Shown: one piece after another, positions 42,001 through 51,924 of the stretch | How the letters are laid out: each line of letters begins with the position of its first letter | Numbering within the stretch: position 1 is the first letter of the stretch | NCBI RefSeq assembly: GCF_000142905.1 | Contig: NW_013657647.1 | Location: forward strand, 1 to 64,000 | Length of the DNA stretch: 64,000 nucleotides | Direction: 5' to 3' | Source of the DNA: Thecamonas trahens ATCC 50062 | Lineage: Eukaryota > Apusozoa > Apusomonadida > Apusomonadidae | The notes under the pieces: generated by a model | What the model was told of the DNA's origin: nothing | The model's input: the letters and a program-made list of their open reading frames with translations, nothing else | Database searches by the model: none | Made by a program: the position numbers and the translations under genes

Positions 42001-42845
42001 TCGAGGCCGGCCGCATCACCAACGACGCGCTCGCCGAGACTACCCAGGTCCGCTTTGCAGCCTACATCTCGGGTGACTACGACTCGTACCGCCAGTACAA
42101 CGAGACAACGCTGGGCGCCGCTGCCTACGACATGTCGATGTCGTTTGCCTCGGACGCCATCCTCCTCGGCTCGGGCGAAGCCGAGGTCTCGCCGTGGGAC
42201 GCCCTCCCCGACGGGTATGACCCCGACAAAGTCGTTGCCGTCGCCGCCTACCGCTTTGTCGGCCAGGAGCCCGGAGAGCTCTCGTTTCCGCGCGACGCCC
42301 TCCTCTCGCACGTCACCCCTATGGAGGACTCGGCCTGGCTGCAGGGCGAGTACAAGGGCGAGATCGGCATGTTCCCCACCTCGTTTGTCAACCTCACCAC
42401 CACTGAGGCCATTCTGGCCAAGCAGGCCGAGGCCTCGGCGGCTTCGGGTGACGCTGAGCGCGAGGACTCGGGCGTCTCGGCTGTCGCCCTCTACAACTTT
42501 GACGCCTCGCACATGGACGAGCTCTCTTTTGTTGCCGGCCAGCACATCTCCAACGTCTGGGTCTGTGAGGGCGAGGACGAGTGGCTCTCTGGTGCCATTG
42601 ACGGCCGCATCGGCATGTTCCCCTCGTCTTTTGTGCGCATCCTCGACGACGCTGCACCTGCCGCCCCAGAGCCCGCCGCTACTGAGCCTGCCGCTGCCGA
42701 CACTCTGCCTCAAGTCCTCCCCGAGGTTCTTCCCGAGCCCGCCGCCGAGGCCCTCCCCGAGGTCCTCCCCGAGGTTCTGCCCGAGGTCCTCCCCGACTCC
42801 GACCTTTCTGCCCTTCCCGACTCGCTCCCCGAGGACGTCGAATGA
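39030..42845 (+). CDS. PP6 regulatory subunit (SAPS domain) fused to two SH3 domains, apparent frame break
   Basis: SAPS proteins direct protein phosphatase 6. Exon 1 (39030-39560) encodes an acidic, Thr/Ser-rich tail ending LDILSSSSFSLDD. The intron 39561-40023 is GTAAGG...CTACAG, and exon 2 opens LLEAPDVLSLCADKHPMM; the join matches the start of animal PPP6R proteins. Further SAPS markers are ACEIITLDVV, LRQWLLANGFVERLLHFLSP, FPWNNAAHHVLADFVIAG and RLGYMGHVNLMCSALV. Frame changes near 41694-41702, one base missing. After the SAPS region come two SH3 domains, each with an ALYDF-like start and a second half ending GMFPTSFVNL and GMFPSSFVRI. The end is Pro/Glu-rich. Total about 1117 residues. 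I know of no SAPS-SH3 fusion in animals, fungi or plants. Confidence 0.87.
39561..40023 (+). other. SAPS gene intron with internal duplication
   Basis: A 463-bp GT-AG intron, strongly C/T-rich on the sense strand. Confidence 0.85.
39682..39981 (+). repeat. intronic tandem duplication, 161-bp period
   Basis: The segments 39682-39820 and 39843-39981 are nearly identical, including the shared core CTGACCATTGGATGCACACA and the following T6 run. Confidence 0.9.
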
Positions 42846-42891
42846 ACGATGCTCTCGTGCGTGAGCCGCGCCCTGGTTCGACGCCTCTTCT

Positions 42892-44846
42892 TCATTCCTT
42901 GGCCGGGTACTCGGGCCCGCCGGCCGGCGGGACGACCGGATGCCATAGAGTGGTTGTCGGGTCGTCGACGACATGGGCGCGGTCGGCGAGGACAAGCGGC
43001 TCGTCGTCGTCGATGATGACCTCGTGGAGGACGCCGTGGAAGAGGTAGCGGACAAAGAGCTGTTTTCCTCGCCCGGAGTGCAGTCGTAAAAGTCGAGGAG
43101 GTCAGCCTTGGACGAGGCCGGCAGGTGAAGCTGCGAGCGGACAACAAGGAGTTGGAGCTGGTCGGCGACAGGGATGAACTGCGGAAAGTGCGGCGACGGT
43201 GTGTGCGGCGTGATGCCCTCAATGTTGCCGTACCAGGCCTGCTCGATGACCAGGCCGCCATTGGCGGACTCGCGCTCGCGGCGCTCAGCAGCAACAGGCG
43301 CCAGCGTCTTCATCGATTCGGCGACGGCGGCGGCGCGCTCAAGGGTGAGCTCGAGGCGCTCGCGGCGCATGCGCGCGATGCGGCGGGCCTTGCGGCGCTC
43401 CTTGTTCGGGTTGATGACAAGAGCCTTGAGGGCGGCAACGGCGGCGCTCGGCAGCGCTGCTGCGCCGGCCGCCACCCAAAGGTCCAGCGACGGATAGAGG
43501 AGGACCGGGAACGAAAAGGCAAAGCCGGCGCGCTTGACGCCGAGCTCGAGGGTCACGCCCTCGGTGGCGGAAAGCCCGAGCTCGAGCGAGACCTTGGACC
43601 GACGAGAGACGGCGCGCTCGGCGCCGAGCGACACGCTCGCGCCGCCGCGCATGGCAACCGAAGCCTCGGCGAGCGCGGTCGACGAGCTCGAGAGCTTGCG
43701 GCCATACTTGATGCTCAACGAGAGGTCGTCGGGCGAGACCTCAACCGAGACGCGGGCCTGTGACTCGGCCTTGCTACCGTTCGAGGTGACGGCAACCTCA
43801 ACCGAGTCGCGGAGGCCGAACCGGAAGCAGACCGTGGCCAGAAAGGCCTCGGTCATCTGACGGCCGAGGAGCAGTGCCCAGTCAAAGCCGGCCGGCGAGT
43901 TGGGCCGGCACGAGTACGAGGCCATGGCCTCGCCAAAGGCGTACTCGGTAAAGTCCGAGTGCAGAACAAGCCGCGAGGCCTGGTTGCCCATCGAGACCTT
44001 GCCCCAGGTCTTGGCTGTGAGTTGCCTGCGAAGGCCGACGTCGACGCCGCCAACGCCGAGCCCGTTGCGGGCCATGGCATAGCCTGAGATCTCCAGTGCG
44101 TCGCGCGAGGAGATGTGCGAAGTGACCGACTGGGTGACCAGCAGGCGCTCGACTGCCAAGTCACGGCTCGACGACGGCCTCGAAGGGAAGAGCGCGTCCG
44201 AGGCATCGATGTAGCAGTAGAGCTCGCCCGAGATGGAGGTAGCGGCGGCGGCCTCTTCCTCCTTTTGAGCTGTTCGAGCTTGTGGTACTCTCGCATCATC
44301 TCCTCAGGCGTCTTGAGCGTCTCTGCCAGAGCCCATGACGTCTCGAGTCCCTTCTCCCCAAACAAGTCGTAGATCATTCTCTGCCGCTCGTCGCTCAGCA
44401 CCTTGTACGCCTTGGCCACCCGGAGAAAGGCCTCGGATGCTCCCTGCTTGTCCGGGTGCAAGTACTTGGACATACGATGATACGCCCTACGAATCTCATC
44501 CGCACTCGCCTATCTCCCTCCAAACCTCTTCATGAGTCTTCTCCCCTTCTCCATGCCATTGCCCGACACACGGGTCGTGCCCTCCGACCACGCGCGTCAT
44601 GATTGGCGCCAGCCGGGGCCGGGAAGGAGGGGGGGGGGGGGCAAAGGGGAGAGGACGAGGGCACGGACAAGGGTCACATGGGGAAGAACGTGGTGTGCAT
44701 ACCGTTCGCTCTACGTTGAGGACTGTATAAAAGTCAATGTCGCCAGCTGTGGAGCCCAGGAGGCCACCATCGTCAGAATCATTGTCAGAGTCGAACTCGA
44801 GGCGCGAGCCACGGCCCAAATGGTCGAACGACTCGTCGAGTGACAT
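42892..44846 (-). CDS. DNAJC11: DNAJC11-like J-domain protein, two apparent frame breaks
   Basis: DNAJC11 associates with the MICOS/SAM complexes of mitochondria. Exon 1 (44846-44703) ends DIDFYTVLNVERT, the intron is 44511/44510-44702 (GTATGC...ATAG), and exon 2 starts at 44509 with ASADEIRRAYHRMSKYLHPD, completing a J domain with the HPD triad. The middle is the beta-barrel-like DUF3395 region, and near the end is DLLDFYDCTPGEE followed by FVRYLFHGVLHEVIIDDDEP, as in animal DNAJC11. Two frame changes, at four-T runs 44263-44266 and 43063-43066, each lack one base. Repaired length is about 587 residues. It converges on the SAPS gene with 46 bp between the stops. Confidence 0.87.
44629..44641 (-). 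repeat. poly-C tract (sense) in DNAJC11 intron 1
   Basis: Thirteen G on the plus strand, C on the sense strand, within the 192-bp intron. Confidence 0.75.
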
Positions 44847-44967
44847 TTGTGGCGGAGACGGGTGGCCGGGCGCGAAAGCGACCAGGGCGGGGGGCGGGAG
44901 GGAAGAGAGGGGAGGAGGGGGGGGATGGACGATGCCATACAAAGGTAGGAGATACATACACACACAC

Positions 44968-45041
<74 letters not shown>

Positions 45042-45211
45042 TGAAATCTATCCAGGCAAATCATGCGCTTGTTGAGTCCATCTAATGCTGCGTCCACTCG
45101 CTCGTTGCGGGGAACGACGCGACAGCCAAATACGCAGCCAAGTCAGGATCGGCAAGCTACCGGTGCCTACGATGGGTTGGGCTGGGAGGTAGCAAGGCGG
45201 GAGGGCAGGAG
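44847..45211. other. intergenic between DNAJC11 start and NIPA-like stop
   Basis: It is dominated by a long CA microsatellite. The remaining DNA shows no gene. Confidence 0.6.
44955..45039 (+). repeat. CA dinucleotide microsatellite (~85 bp)
   Basis: About 40 CA units with three TA interruptions, about 110 bp upstream of the DNAJC11 start (TG on its sense strand). Confidence 0.97.
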
Positions 45212-47986
45212 CTAGTCGGAAATGCCAATGAACGAGGTGCCCGAAGTGCCGGTCGTTGCCGGCGAGAGGCTGGTGGGCGTGTTGGGCGTCCGAGACTGCG
45301 ACGACGACGAGTACGTGTAGCTGGATGAGAGCGAAGGAAGCGAGTGTGCTGACGAGCGAGTGCACGTGGAGACAGAGACCGCCTCCTCCTGCTCGTGTGA
45401 CTCGCGCCGCGTGTGGCGGCGGGCGTAGATAGACTCCCCAGGTGCAGGCTCGTCCGAGTCGGTCCCGAGCCCGGCACTCGAGCCGGACGACGACGGCAAG
45501 CAACGAGTGCCAAAGTCGAGCGACGTTGAAAAGGCCTCGGTAACAGCCGAGCTTCCCGCCGCAGGCTTGGGCGTAAACGTAAAGGTCTTGGGCGGAAGCG
45601 CCGTAGTCGGGTTTGATGCCGACAGCGCCGGCGTCGTCGCCGACGTGTGAGTCGATCCGGCGCCGGTCAGACAGTCGTCCGACGACCAGATCGAGGTCGA
45701 GACGCCGCCGGGCGTCGACCGCGCTAGCGACGACGCGCCTGGTGAGAGCGCCCCACTTCCAGGCGTCCGCCGGCTCCGTGCACGTCGCCGTTGCCGTGCC
45801 GCCGGCGACGGCGCAGGCGCAGGCACCACCAGCGCCGGCGCGCTGCCAGAGAGCGAGGCCACCGACGAGCCTCCAGTGAGAGGAGACCTCGCCCGCCGCG
45901 CCGGCGACGTGCGCGACGCCGCAGAGCCGGCGTCGCCGCGGCCACGCCGCGACGCCGCGTGGTCCGCTGGCCGCACATTGCGCGAGCCGCGGCTGGCTCC
46001 ACGCGTATGCGAGTACGACGCGTCGTCGCCCGAGTAGTACTCGTCGTCGTCAGTGTAGCACGACGGCTCGCCCGACGAGACCCCGTCGACAGCAATGTCA
46101 CGGAGCTTGGAAATCGAGCCCTCCTTTCCAGTCGCAGCCTCGGGGTCGTCGCCGGTCGAGCCCGGACCAGCCGATGGCTCGTCGTCGACGATGATCTGTG
46201 AGTCGCCGATCGGCCGCTTGGCGAAGAAAACAAGCGCGCCGAGCATGATGCCCACACCGATCGGAAAGAGAAAGTAGTCGAGCGTGTCGAGGTCCTTGTA
46301 CTCTTCAAAGTACACAATGCCTGAGAGCGCGCCCGAGAGCAGCATGAACGCGTTGTACACCGGAACTGTCACAAGCGGATCGTAGTCCTGCAGCGTCTTG
46401 TTGAGAAACTTGAGCTGTGAGACAGCCGCCACAATCGCTGCAATGATGATGAGGTACGTGACTGGGTGCTGAAAGTCGGTCCCGCCGATGGCTGCAGACT
46501 TGACCAGCTCCACCGCAGACTTGGAAAACAGCGCCGTGAGGCCGGCAATCATGCCCGGCAGCGCCGCAGACGCCAGCCGCCGGAACGGCACATTGCGCCG
46601 CGCAGCAAGGAAGAGAAAGGCGATAAAGACCGCGTCAAGAATGATAAACACAATAAACAGCGCTCGCGTGTACAAGTCAATAAGCTTAGAAATGGTGTAG
46701 TCGTTCGTCCGGTGCGGGCCAAACACCGTCGCAACCGTCACGCCCACCATAGAAATTCCCGTACCGATGTAGTCGAACTTGTCCGGCTCTTCGCGGAGGA
46801 AAAACTTGGAGACAAGCAGGTTCCACAGCAGCGCCAGCGAGCCCACAGATGCTAGCAGCGATTGCGCCGCAAACGCGTACGCCGCAAGATTGAGTGTCGT
46901 GTTGATGAGCGTGATCAGCAGAATGCCCATGATCCAGAATGGTTGCTGTCCACCCACACCCAGCCACCACCGCCACATTTGACGCACACATCACATCCAG
47001 AGGATACCAGGAACCAAACAAGGCCACCGAAAGAAACCGGCAACAAGACAGAGTGTCCACGTCGAGATCGTCAGCCAGCCAGTGATTCGACAAGCAAATC
47101 GCACACCAAGCAGCGGCACCATCCACCGCCCACCAAGCAGGTACCCAGAAGTTGGCCGTGCCATGCCATTCCAGACAGTGATTCCGGCCACAAGGGGTGG
47201 AGGGAAACGGGAGGGTGCAAAGAAGGCGACGAGCCCATCCGGCGACGGGTCAATTCCGTCGGCATGCGGAGCAACGCGGAAGAAGTGGAGGCCGAGAGCC
47301 GAGACGGGGAAAAGGAGGAAAAAACGACAAAGTCACACGCCACAACCACGCACACGGCCGTAGTCGTATACAGCAAGGATGACCGTGTGTGAGAGACGGC
47401 GGAACGTTCAGTATTGACGGTGGGAGTGTGAGTGCAAGCACCTGAACGTTGCAAGGTCGGTTGCGGTCACCAATCCAGGTGGCGGCTGGTCAGCCGGGGA
47501 AGGGCAAGCCCCCACCAACTCGAAGCTAGCTGTCACCCATAGTAACACCAAGTTCATCATGGGCAACAACTCATGCTATACTATGCCCTCTGCTGTTTGC
47601 ATGTTTGATACTGTTCGCATGCTCACGTACGAGGCCTCGCCATGTCGCCGTACAGCCACCAAACGCGACCCCGCGCCCGCGTCGTCGCTGGCCAATGGCC
47701 AATCGGCCCATTTGATTCGATGGGCGGAAAGCGGATAAAAGCAATAATGACAAACGCCCACTTTCGCCGCACTCTGGCGCCACATCACACAACCAAATGA
47801 CGATGGAGAGGACATGGAACAACATACCCTTGTTTGTTTGATACGCCGCTCGACAGGAAGTGACTCATTCTGTCTATGAGCATGCTTGATGAACTGATTG
47901 CCCACAACTCCTGCAAGCTGAGCTCCTGCAGACATGAGAATGCCGACCCACCAGAGCCCGTCCAGAGAGCCCGACGAGTCAGACAT
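45212..47986 (-). CDS. NIPA-type magnesium transporter with long Ser-rich tail
   Basis: Exon 1 (47986-47828) encodes MSDSSGSLDGLWWVGILMSA and the first membrane helix, ending RRIKQTR. The donor GTATGT starts an 882-bp intron (46946-47827), and exon 2 (46945-45212) opens QPFWIMGILLITLINTTLNL, then AAYAFAAQSLLASVGSLALL, the NIPA/DMT signature. The frame joins in phase 0, giving about 630 residues with nine or so helices in the first half. About 290 residues of Ser/Thr/Arg/Ala-rich cytosolic tail follow, far longer than in animal NIPA. The long intron could hide a small exon, but the homology runs straight across. Magnesium transport is inferred from the family. Confidence 0.82.
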
Positions 47987-48678
47987 GGTGGGCGTGTGGC
48001 AAGTGAAGTGCTTGTCACAACCGACGCTGGCCGCTAGCCGCCGGCACCAACCTCCCACCTGGGGTGCGAAGCACGTAGAATCAAGTCATCATAGCATAAA
48101 GGCATGTGACTCTGTGCCATCCCACCACATAGCAACGTACATCGAGCTCATCACCGCGGCATGCCTAAGGGTTATTGCCCATTGTGGCAACGACAGCGGT
48201 TAATTTCGCCCCCTCCCCCCCCCCCCCCCCCCGGACTCGACCCACTCGGACAAGCCAGCTGCAGATGCACGATACACTGCTGGCCACGCGGACGCCTATA
48301 GAGGAGCACATTGGCCTCATCTTGGGTCAATGCAAGGTGTTGTTGCTTCTTCTCCTTGCCATATCCAACCCGATCGAGCCGCTGCCGAGTGCTCGCCGCC
48401 GCTCAACCCACAGCCTGCACTCCCGCCACACGCCCCCCCCCCCCCCAGTCTCCGATCATCGCACACGCCACACCAAAGTAATGACCCAAGCCATTGGTTA
48501 CTATATGCAAGACAATGGCAGCATCGGATCATGAAGCGAGGCAGACCGAGACCGATTATCTGCGGCGGCGAGTGGCATGCGCCCGCCCCCCCCCCCTTGG
48601 CCCGCGAGAGACATAATCAATACGACCACGTTGGATTAATGGATCGGACAGCAAGCCACACTCGACTCGAACACCAAC
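47987..48678. other. divergent intergenic region with poly-C
   Basis: It lies between the NIPA-like start (reverse) and the gamma-CA-like start (forward). There is an 18-C run at 48215-48232 and shorter C runs near 48437 and 48588, all C on the sense strand of the forward gene. No gene recognised. Confidence 0.55.
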
Positions 48679-49370
48679 ATGCTCCGTGCTGTGGGACGTG
48701 CCCTGCGCGACACTGCGTCTGTACGTCTTCTCCCCTCCCCTCCCTCCTCCCCTTCCCATCACATATACTGCAGAGATGTCTGGAACTGTAACTCCAGCTC
48801 TTAACTCCCTCCCAACCACATTTGGCCTTGCCCGTCGTCGCTGAAGGCAGCCGCGCGCGGTGGCCGCTCCCACCGCATTGCCCTGCCTCCCCCCCTCCCC
48901 CTTCCCCCAAAAAATGGGAGACCATGGCCATAGCCCCACCTCCCCACCAGCTGCTCCTACACCCACACCGTCCCACCTCTTCCCCCATACACCACACATA
49001 CCTTTTGTAGTACCTCCTGCACATACACATGTGGTTTTCTTAGAGAGTATCACATCCCTTCTCCCCTATGCCCGCATCTCAATCTACCTCCCCCCCCCGC
49101 CGGCTGGTGGATGCCCCGTCGCCCGCCGCCCGTCGCTCGCCGCCCGCCAACCCGCTCGCCGCCTACCCACCCCTCCCCACACACACACACACACCCTCCC
49201 CACACACACACACACATACACTCCACTGCCTGCACCAGCCGTATTCTCTGCCTCCTTTCCACCTTGGCAAAGTCTGTTCTGCACCGGTGCCCGAGAGCAC
49301 GGATCATACTCACATATCGGATGCTGTGCTCGTCTTTGGGCGGCTGACATGAATCGTCATCATCGCTGTT

Positions 49371-49403
<33 letters not shown>

Positions 49404-50126
49404 GCCGTCATCGTCATCGTCATCGTCGCCGTCATCGGCCCTCGTCATGGCGTGTAGGCAATGAGCCGGCTCGGTCTCTCGCTCGAGGGTGAGGCTGCTG
49501 TTGTGGACAAGGTCTCCCGCCATCGTCGGATGATGGCTGTTAATGAGGTTGCGCCGACTGCTGGCAACAACTCGTTTGTGGCGCCGTCGGCGGCTGTCAT
49601 CGGCGCGGTGGAGGTCGGCGATGCTGCTTCGGTGTGGTACAATGCCGTCGTCCGCGGTGACGCCGGCAAGGTGACCATCGGCAAGGGCTCGTCCATCGGC
49701 CACAACGCTGTCGTCGGCAACTTTGGCCACTCGGACGCAGACGTCGTCATCGGCGAGTCGGTCGTCGTCGGCCCGGGCGCCGTCGTCAACGCTGCCACTC
49801 TCCACGACGAGTGCGCCATCGGCGCCGGCGCTACCGTCGGTGCCGGCGCCATCGTCGAGACCCACGCCGTCGTCGCCGACGGCGCCACCGTCCCGGCCAA
49901 CGCCGTCGTCCGCAAGGGCGAGTACTGGGAGGGCAACCCCGCGACCATGGCTCGCCAGCTGTCCCAGGCCGAGCGCGCCGCCATCGCCACCTCGGCCAGC
50001 TCGCTGCACGCTGCCACTGCGGCACACCACGCCGAGCACGACAAGACTCCCGCCCAGCGCGAGGAGGAGAAGCTCCGCGCCATGACCGAGGCCGGTGTTG
50101 ACGCCGAGCCCGAGCCGCTCTACTAA
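48679..50126 (+). CDS. gamma-carbonic-anhydrase-like protein (mitochondrial complex I type)
   Basis: Exon 1 (48679-48720) encodes MLRAVGRALRDTAS, the intron 48721-49457 is GTACGT...GTGTAG, and exon 2 continues AMSRLGLSLEGEAAVVDKVS. This matches the N-terminal layout of plant and protist complex I gamma-CA subunits (LRxVGRAL...RLG). The body is a left-handed beta-helix of hexapeptide repeats (IGAGATVGAGAIVETHAVVA) and a C-terminal helix, 236 residues. The three zinc histidines of active enzymes are absent: the segment reads VVGPGAVVNAATLHDE where active enzymes have GHSAxxHG. It is therefore more likely a structural, catalytically silent subunit. Mitochondrial location is inferred. Confidence 0.85.
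49372..49437 (+). repeat. TCATCG/TCGCCG trinucleotide repeat at the intron 3' end
   Basis: About 11 hexamer units end 20 bp before the acceptor of the gamma-CA-like gene. In the reverse frame it reads as a spurious Asp run. Confidence 0.85.
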
Positions 50127-50233
50127 CTCCTGTTGTGTAAACGCAGCAAGACCACACACGCACAGCCTTTGTCGCCCAGCTCATCGCCGAGCAAAGCCCA
50201 GCTCACTCACATATCCCTACGCTGCCACTTCTC

Positions 50234-50848
50234 ATGGCAGCAGCAGACTCGAGCACGCCATATGCCATCCGTCAGCCGCATATAGCCATAGTGGGTCCAC
50301 CGAGGGTGGGCAAGACTTCGCTGCTTGTCTCGTATGCCTACCACCAGTTTCCCGAGCCGAGCCAACTCGCCGAGCTCATCCACGACGAGGTCTACCGCAA
50401 GTCACCCGTCATCGACAACGTCCCCAACTGCATCACCATTCTCGATGCTGTTGATGTTCTCGACCGCGAGTCGAGCATATTCTACTCGCCCGATGTCCAT
50501 GCCCATGGCATCCTCTGTCTCTACGCTGTCGATGATCGCACCTCGTTTGATGCCCTCGACGAGATCATCGCTGCTGTCCGCAGCCATCCCGAGCCGCTCA
50601 TCGATGGCCGGCCGAGAGAAATTGTCATAGTGGCCACCAAGACCGACGTTGACCCTGCTGTAGTCTCGTCCGATGAGGGTCACGCCAAGGCCGCTGCTCT
50701 CCGCGTGCCATTTGTCGAAACGTCGGCCAAGACTCGCCATGGCGTCGACCTCGCCTTTGTCACTCTCATTCGCAGCATCGACGCTGCCAGAGAAGCACAC
50801 GCCGCCGCTTCTCGTCCCCAGCTCCGGCACCGCTGCTCCCTGCTGTAA
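50234..50848 (+). CDS. Ras-like small GTPase with degenerate switch regions
   Basis: 204 residues, no intron. The P-loop is intact (GPPRVGKTS). The region matching Ras switch I reads LAELIHDEVYRKSPVID, with the YRK framework but no Thr at the Mg-binding position. The DxxG of switch II is replaced by LDAVDVLDRES, so both the Mg-coordinating Asp context and the Gly needed for switching are altered. Base-recognition motifs remain as ATKTDVD (usually NKxD) and ETSAK. The C-terminus is CSLL, a CaaX-type prenylation signal. It probably binds membranes and may bind nucleotide without normal hydrolysis or switching. It starts 108 bp after the gamma-CA-like gene. Confidence 0.82.
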   Translation: MAAADSSTPYAIRQPHIAIVGPPRVGKTSLLVSYAYHQFPEPSQLAELIHDEVYRKSPVIDNVPNCITILDAVDVLDRESSIFYSPDVHAHGILCLYAVDDRTSFDALDEIIAAVRSHPEPLIDGRPREIVIVATKTDVDPAVVSSDEGHAKAAALRVPFVETSAKTRHGVDLAFVTLIRSIDAAREAHAAASRPQLRHRCSLL

Positions 50849-51314
50849 CACTTCCTCTCCTCCGCCCGATGGGTACAGGATCCCAGCTTGCTACAAACAA
50901 CCAGCCCCGCGCTCACCGACAAGACACCCGCAACCGATCTCAATGGCATCACACCAAGGCGCGGCCCAACCCCTCCGCATCCTCCAAGTCGATATCACTC
51001 AATACCTTCATATGGCTCTCGATGTTTCCACCCTATCGGCGACCTCCTTGTTCAGCTATCATTCATCGGCCGGTGGCGAGTGACTCGCCAGTGGCGAGTG
51101 GCTCGCCAGCAATGATTCGAACGATTCGTTCGGTGGTTGGTGCCTGTTTGCGGGGAAAGGGCTCCACCACCACAAAGGGGGGGGGGGTGGCGGAGGAAGC
51201 GACGACGAGAACGGGACTCTACTGAGAGCCACCGCTCTCATAGCTGAGAGACTTTACCGTTTACGCTACCCTTTCCTTCCACCAAGTACCAAAGTCACCG
51301 CTTGTTTAGCCATC
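50849..51314. other. intergenic with tandem hairpins
   Basis: It contains two adjacent 17-bp palindromes (51074-51090, 51092-51108), an 11-G run (51177-51187) and a 7-bp stem hairpin (51223-51240). A short open frame from 50943 (MASHQGAAQPLRILQVDITQ) is present but unsupported. Confidence 0.5.
51074..51108. repeat. two tandem 17-bp palindromes
   Basis: TGGCGAGTGACTCGCCA is a perfect inverted repeat around one central base. One base later comes TGGCGAGTGGCTCGCCA, with 7-bp arms. Either could form a hairpin or a paired protein-binding site. Confidence 0.85.
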
Positions 51315-51518
51315 ATGCCGCGCGGAGATGGTCCGTCGGCACCGCCGTCGGCCTTCAAGCGGCAGTTGTCCAACGCAGAGATGAGGCCCATTGCAGTCGC
51401 CTCTGGCCTCCAACCGACTCATCCCCGAGTCCACACCCGCCATACTCGTGTCCGCTCGCATGATGATCGTGAAGACTCGGAGTATTCGTACTCGGGCTCA
51501 TCTTATGAGGACCAGCCT

Positions 51519-51551
<33 letters not shown>

Positions 51552-51896
51552 TCGGCCGAATCGCATCCCTCGCATTCGCCGGATGCTCCGTCGGTCTCAT
51601 CAGACTCTGCATCGCCGGAGGACTCGGCTGAGGCTCGCAGGCCGCTTTCCCCGCACTCGGTGCCTGACTCGGACACGGTGGCTCATCCACCTAGGCCCGT
51701 TTCAGCCAAGGATGGCGCCATGTCCGAGGCAGACATGAACGATGTGCTGACCAATGTCGTCTCGCCGCTGCTCCGCGAGGCGCTCGCTGAGATGGAGGCC
51801 GTCCGCCCGCACAACCCGGTCGCGTGGCTTGCCCACTATCTCCTCGCCCACACAGAGAGCGCTGGTGCGAGCAAAGGGAAGAGCAGTAAGGTTTAG
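51315..51896 (+). CDS. Dpy-30 motif protein with Ser-rich N-terminus
   Basis: 193 residues, no intron. The C-terminal ~45 residues form a Dpy-30-type dimerisation motif: MNDVLTNVVSPLLREALAEM followed by RPHNPVAWLAHYLL, matching the family pattern (V-x-P-x-L...RP-x-x-P-x-x-[FW]-LA-x-[YF]-LL). The first ~130 residues are disordered, Ser/Pro/Asp-rich with a poly-Ser block (TCG codons). Dpy-30 motifs dock on amphipathic helices in COMPASS/MLL histone methyltransferase complexes or in cilia (AKAP, radial spoke proteins). Core DPY30 is usually about 100 residues, so the long tail leaves the role open. Confidence 0.78.
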
Positions 51897-51924
51897 TTGC
51901 AAGGCGACGGCGCGCAGGTCACGT

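Noticed and set aside
41100-44159. A reverse-strand open frame of over 1,000 codons covering DNAJC11 and the SAPS 3' half
   Set aside because: Only the part upstream of 43066 is real DNAJC11. Below that the frame runs antisense through the SAPS and SH3 coding region and loses all similarity; the true DNAJC11 C-terminus is in another frame.
46978-46986. ATG at 46978 as the start of the NIPA-like protein
   Set aside because: An upstream exon at 47986-47828 supplies the missing first helix in the correct phase, and the CAG acceptor at 46946 lies just after this ATG.
49050-50159. Long reverse open frame with poly-Asp and Gly/Asp/Val repeats
   Set aside because: It is the antisense shadow of the hexapeptide repeats of the gamma-CA-like gene plus the intronic TCATCG repeat.
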